Below are positions 30,406 through 32,322 of a stretch of DNA of 32,322 nt, piece by piece. The notes beneath the pieces were generated by a model. That model made no database searches and had not been told where the DNA came from. It was given only the letters and a program-made list of their open reading frames with translations. The stretch covers positions 1 to 32,322 of the forward strand of contig DATLAN010000228.1 of assembly GCA_035527455.1 (NCBI GenBank), written 5' to 3'. Source of the stretch: DATLAN01 sp035527455 (GTDB lineage: Bacteria > Planctomycetota > Planctomycetia > Pirellulales > Thermoguttaceae). How positions within the stretch are numbered: position 1 is the first letter of the stretch; every line of letters starts with the position of its first letter. The translations under genes were made by a program, and so were the position numbers.

Positions 30406-31593
30406 ATGTGGCAATGCCCGAAATGTGGCGAGAGCATCGATGGCGTGCCTGCCGCTTGCCCGCGTTGCGGTTGCCGGCCCGAGGGAACCGAAGCTTCATC
30501 ACGTGCTCCCGGATCCACTTCCGACCGTCCCAAGCCGCGGACCGATCCATCGCTAACGGATGACACACGCGTCCTGGAAGTGTATTCAGCAGCCACCGCG
30601 ACGGAAGCCCATCTTCTGAAAGACCGGCTGGCGGCGGAAGGCATTCACGCACAGGTCGTCGGCGAGACGTTGCAGTCAGCCGCCGGCGGTTTGCCCTTGG
30701 GGGAAACGCTCGCCCCTCGCGTTTGGGTCTTGCAGGCGGACGAAGCGCGTGCCCGGGCGATTATTCGGCATGAGTTGGTCCGAGGTGACGTCGAGTCTTC
30801 CGAGGACGCTGATGATCTCGAAGAAGCGACCGAGGAGGATCGGACTGACGACGCATGCCCGGAGGACGTCTCCTCCGCGCCGGGCTATATCTCAGGGGCA
30901 GTCGGGTTCGCCGTCTTTCTGGTTGTGACCTTGCCTTTTGTGGCGCTGTTGTGGTCGTACCTGAAGGCGTTGGACGACCCGAATACCCACTACAACTGCG
31001 GCGTTGGGTATTTCAATGACGGCGAATTGGAGGATGCGATCGCGAGTTTCGACAAGGCGATCGCCCTGGATTCTCGGCATGCTCCCTCTTACGCCGCCCG
31101 CGGAGCAGCCAGGCTTGAGAAGGACGACCCTGAAAATGCTATCGTGGATCTCGACATGGCCATTGAAATCGATCCGACCTTCGGTGGGTTCTATTCTTGG
31201 CGTGGCCTGGCACACAAGACCCTCGGGGCCTATGCAGAGGCCATCGCCGATTACAGAGAAGCGATTCAAATGGCCCCACAAGACCCCTGGCCGCGCGGCG
31301 CCTTGGCATGGTTGATGGCCACATGCCCCGACGCGGAGTTTCGGGATGGAAAGAAGGCGATGGGGCTTGCGCGGCTGGCACGCAGATTGGCGCACTCGGA
31401 GGACTGGCTCGTTCTCGACACGCTGGCTGCCGCCTGCGCCGAGGTGGGTGAGTTTGAGGAAGCGATCCGATGGCAGGAAAGGGTAATACCGTTGGCTCCG
31501 GAGAACAAAAAGGCTGCGTGTGAGGACCGCTTGGATCTCTACAGGGCACGAAAGCCCTATCGGGAAGAGCCCCTTCCGGCGCGATTTCGTTAG
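30406..31593 (+). CDS. Zinc-ribbon / DUF2007-like / TM / TPR protein
   Basis: The product has 395 residues. An N-terminal zinc ribbon (C4, C7, C18, C21) is followed by a DUF2007-like region (about 55-125: VLEVYSAATATEAHLLKDRLAAEGIHAQVVGE), an acidic linker (128-158), one TM segment (about 164-186) and three to four TPR-like repeats (about 194-295 and 330-370: YNCGVGYFNDGELEDAIASFDKAI, then EAIADYREAI and EFEEAIRWQERVIPLAPEN). TPRs mediate protein contacts. The TM orients the ribbon/DUF2007 half and the TPR half on opposite sides of the membrane. DUF2007 is a small putative signal-transducing domain. No function can be assigned. The start at 30406 begins exactly at the zinc ribbon. It converges on the glycosidase gene across a REP-like element. 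Confidence 0.82.
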   Translation: MWQCPKCGESIDGVPAACPRCGCRPEGTEASSRAPGSTSDRPKPRTDPSLTDDTRVLEVYSAATATEAHLLKDRLAAEGIHAQVVGETLQSAAGGLPLGETLAPRVWVLQADEARARAIIRHELVRGDVESSEDADDLEEATEEDRTDDACPEDVSSAPGYISGAVGFAVFLVVTLPFVALLWSYLKALDDPNTHYNCGVGYFNDGELEDAIASFDKAIALDSRHAPSYAARGAARLEKDDPENAIVDLDMAIEIDPTFGGFYSWRGLAHKTLGAYAEAIADYREAIQMAPQDPWPRGALAWLMATCPDAEFRDGKKAMGLARLARRLAHSEDWLVLDTLAAACAEVGEFEEAIRWQERVIPLAPENKKAACEDRLDLYRARKPYREEPLPARFR

Positions 31594-31605
31594 GACAGAC
31601 TCTGA

Positions 31606-31645
31606 CGTAGGTGACGCGATTTCGTCAGGGCGAGCCCTGACCTAC
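31606..31645. repeat. REP-like element, family A, degenerate left side
   Basis: The inverse REP at 31624-31645 differs from the family by one base (GTCAGGGCGAGCCCTGAC, then CTAC). A degenerate left half, GTAGGTGAC, is visible from 31607, so the element is a decayed REPIN. Its CTAC includes the TAG stop of the minus-strand glycosidase gene (31642-31644). It sits between convergent genes. Confidence 0.65.
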
Positions 31646-32322
31646 TCCACTTTCCACTCCAGGATGCCGGCGGAGAAGTCGGGCTTGAGTTGGACTTCGA
31701 TCCGTAGGGCGGTGGTTTCGACCGGCGTGAAGGTGGCGCGGTTGTACTTGTTCGGCTCCGTGCCGAAGGCCGAAACACCGGCGACCGGATTCCACGCGTC
31801 GCCGTCGCGGTAGAGGAGCTTCCACGACTCGGGCACGCGGCACTGCCCCCGGTCGGTGTCGTCGAACCAGTAGACCTCCACGGCCGAGACCTTTTGGGCG
31901 GAATCGAAATCGTATTGCACCCATTCCGTCGTCCCGCGATGGTCCCAGAAGGTCAGCCGCGGGATGCCGTGGTCGATGGAGTTGCTCGGTTCGAGCCGGT
32001 CGTTCAACGCGCCGGTGCTGTCGGCGTCCCAACAATGCGAGGCCGAAGGCGTGCTCAGCTCGATCGCGGAAAACGGCGTCGGCGGGCCGAGCGTGGCGGG
32101 GTCCAGGGGGCGATAGAGATTGCCCTCCCACGCGGGATCGTCCTGCGGCGGCGCCGGCGACTTGCCGTCCTGGCGGACCCACACGGCCATGTCGCCCGGC
32201 TCGCGGTGGTCCCAGGCGTAATACGGCACGGCCGTGATCTTCCGACCGCTACGGTCGACGCCCTCGATCACCGTCACTCCGCCGAGCAGGTCGCCGCGGT
32301 GCTCGGCGGTGAACTTCGGGTC
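31642..32322 (-). CDS. GH127/DUF1680-type glycoside hydrolase, C-terminal part (5' end outside window)
   Basis: The last 226 residues of a minus-strand protein, open to the window edge. The start of this fragment (DPKFTAEHRGDLLGGVTVIEGVD and AVPYYAWDHREPGDMAVWV) is the C-terminal end of the GH127/DUF1680 beta-L-arabinofuranosidase-like fold. It is followed by a beta-sandwich of the F5/8-type C (CBM32-like) kind: STPSASHCWDADSTGALND, WVQYDFDSAQKVSAVEVYWFDDTD and WKLLYRDGDAWNPVAG. Such enzymes are usually secreted and split plant or algal arabinosides. The catalytic half lies beyond the window, so activity is inferred only. The stop TAG lies in a REP foot. Confidence 0.82.
   Translation of the reverse strand, partial: DPKFTAEHRGDLLGGVTVIEGVDRSGRKITAVPYYAWDHREPGDMAVWVRQDGKSPAPPQDDPAWEGNLYRPLDPATLGPPTPFSAIELSTPSASHCWDADSTGALNDRLEPSNSIDHGIPRLTFWDHRGTTEWVQYDFDSAQKVSAVEVYWFDDTDRGQCRVPESWKLLYRDGDAWNPVAGVSAFGTEPNKYNRATFTPVETTALRIEVQLKPDFSAGILEWKVE

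Overview
The window is GC-rich bacterial chromosome that reads as Planctomycetota, probably Pirellulales-like (inference from gene content). The pointers are a DUF1571 secreted protein, an ECF sigma factor next to a membrane-anchored Ser/Thr kinase, a rearranged division/cell-wall cluster without ftsZ or ftsW in view, small planctomycete-type conserved proteins, and long high-GC antisense frames. About 28 genes are supported. No rRNA, tRNA, CRISPR array or intact transposase was recognised.

Layout: (1) 1-531, 5' part of a XerD-type recombinase (minus). (2) 850-1839, a YhaM-like OB-fold/HD exoribonuclease (plus), converging on a Ser/Thr kinase and its upstream ECF sigma factor (minus, 1919-4320), then a DUF1571 exported protein (4560-5426). 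(3) 5746-7484, a metallo-beta-lactamase-fold hydrolase and a Tat-exported sugar-phosphate-isomerase-like protein (plus). (4) 7491-12611, a compact minus-strand operon phoH - pgpH-like HD hydrolase - ybeY - corC/CNNM-like, coupled by 1- and 4-base overlaps. (5) 12791-14535, a small zinc-ribbon protein and cdsA (minus). (6) 14692-15547, a plus-strand pair: an unknown 146-aa protein and a PIN-domain protein. (7) 15587-23067, a minus-strand envelope cluster lnt - murE - murF - mraY - murG. MurE carries the DNPR motif expected for meso-diaminopimelate. murD, ftsW and murC are missing from their usual places. (8) 23132-24757, an anthranilate/aminodeoxychorismate synthase amidotransferase and an orphan FliN/SpoA-domain protein. 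(9) 25106-25393, a likely remnant of a group II intron maturase leader, then an ArsB/NhaD-type antiporter (25394-27058). (10) 27505-32322, a 71-aa conserved protein behind a strong promoter/palindrome, a membrane-anchored unknown, a BrnT-like toxin with an RHH antitoxin, a DusB-like tRNA dihydrouridine synthase, a zinc-ribbon/DUF2007/TPR membrane protein, and the 3' end of a GH127/DUF1680-type glycoside hydrolase.

The most unusual material is non-coding. Two small-repeat systems occupy the gaps between genes. The first is REP/REPIN-like: hairpins whose foot is GTAG/CTAC, in two sequence families at four loci (1853-1922, 4414-4560, 6412-6498, 31606-31645). At two loci the GTAG foot itself supplies the TAG stop codon of the adjacent gene. 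The second is a set of AT-rich tracts with strict 7-bp phasing (816-843, 3661-3702, 17899-17933, 17984-18011, 24951-25041). In two places they are arranged as inverted arms around a short spacer. Neither has a recognisable transposase in the window.
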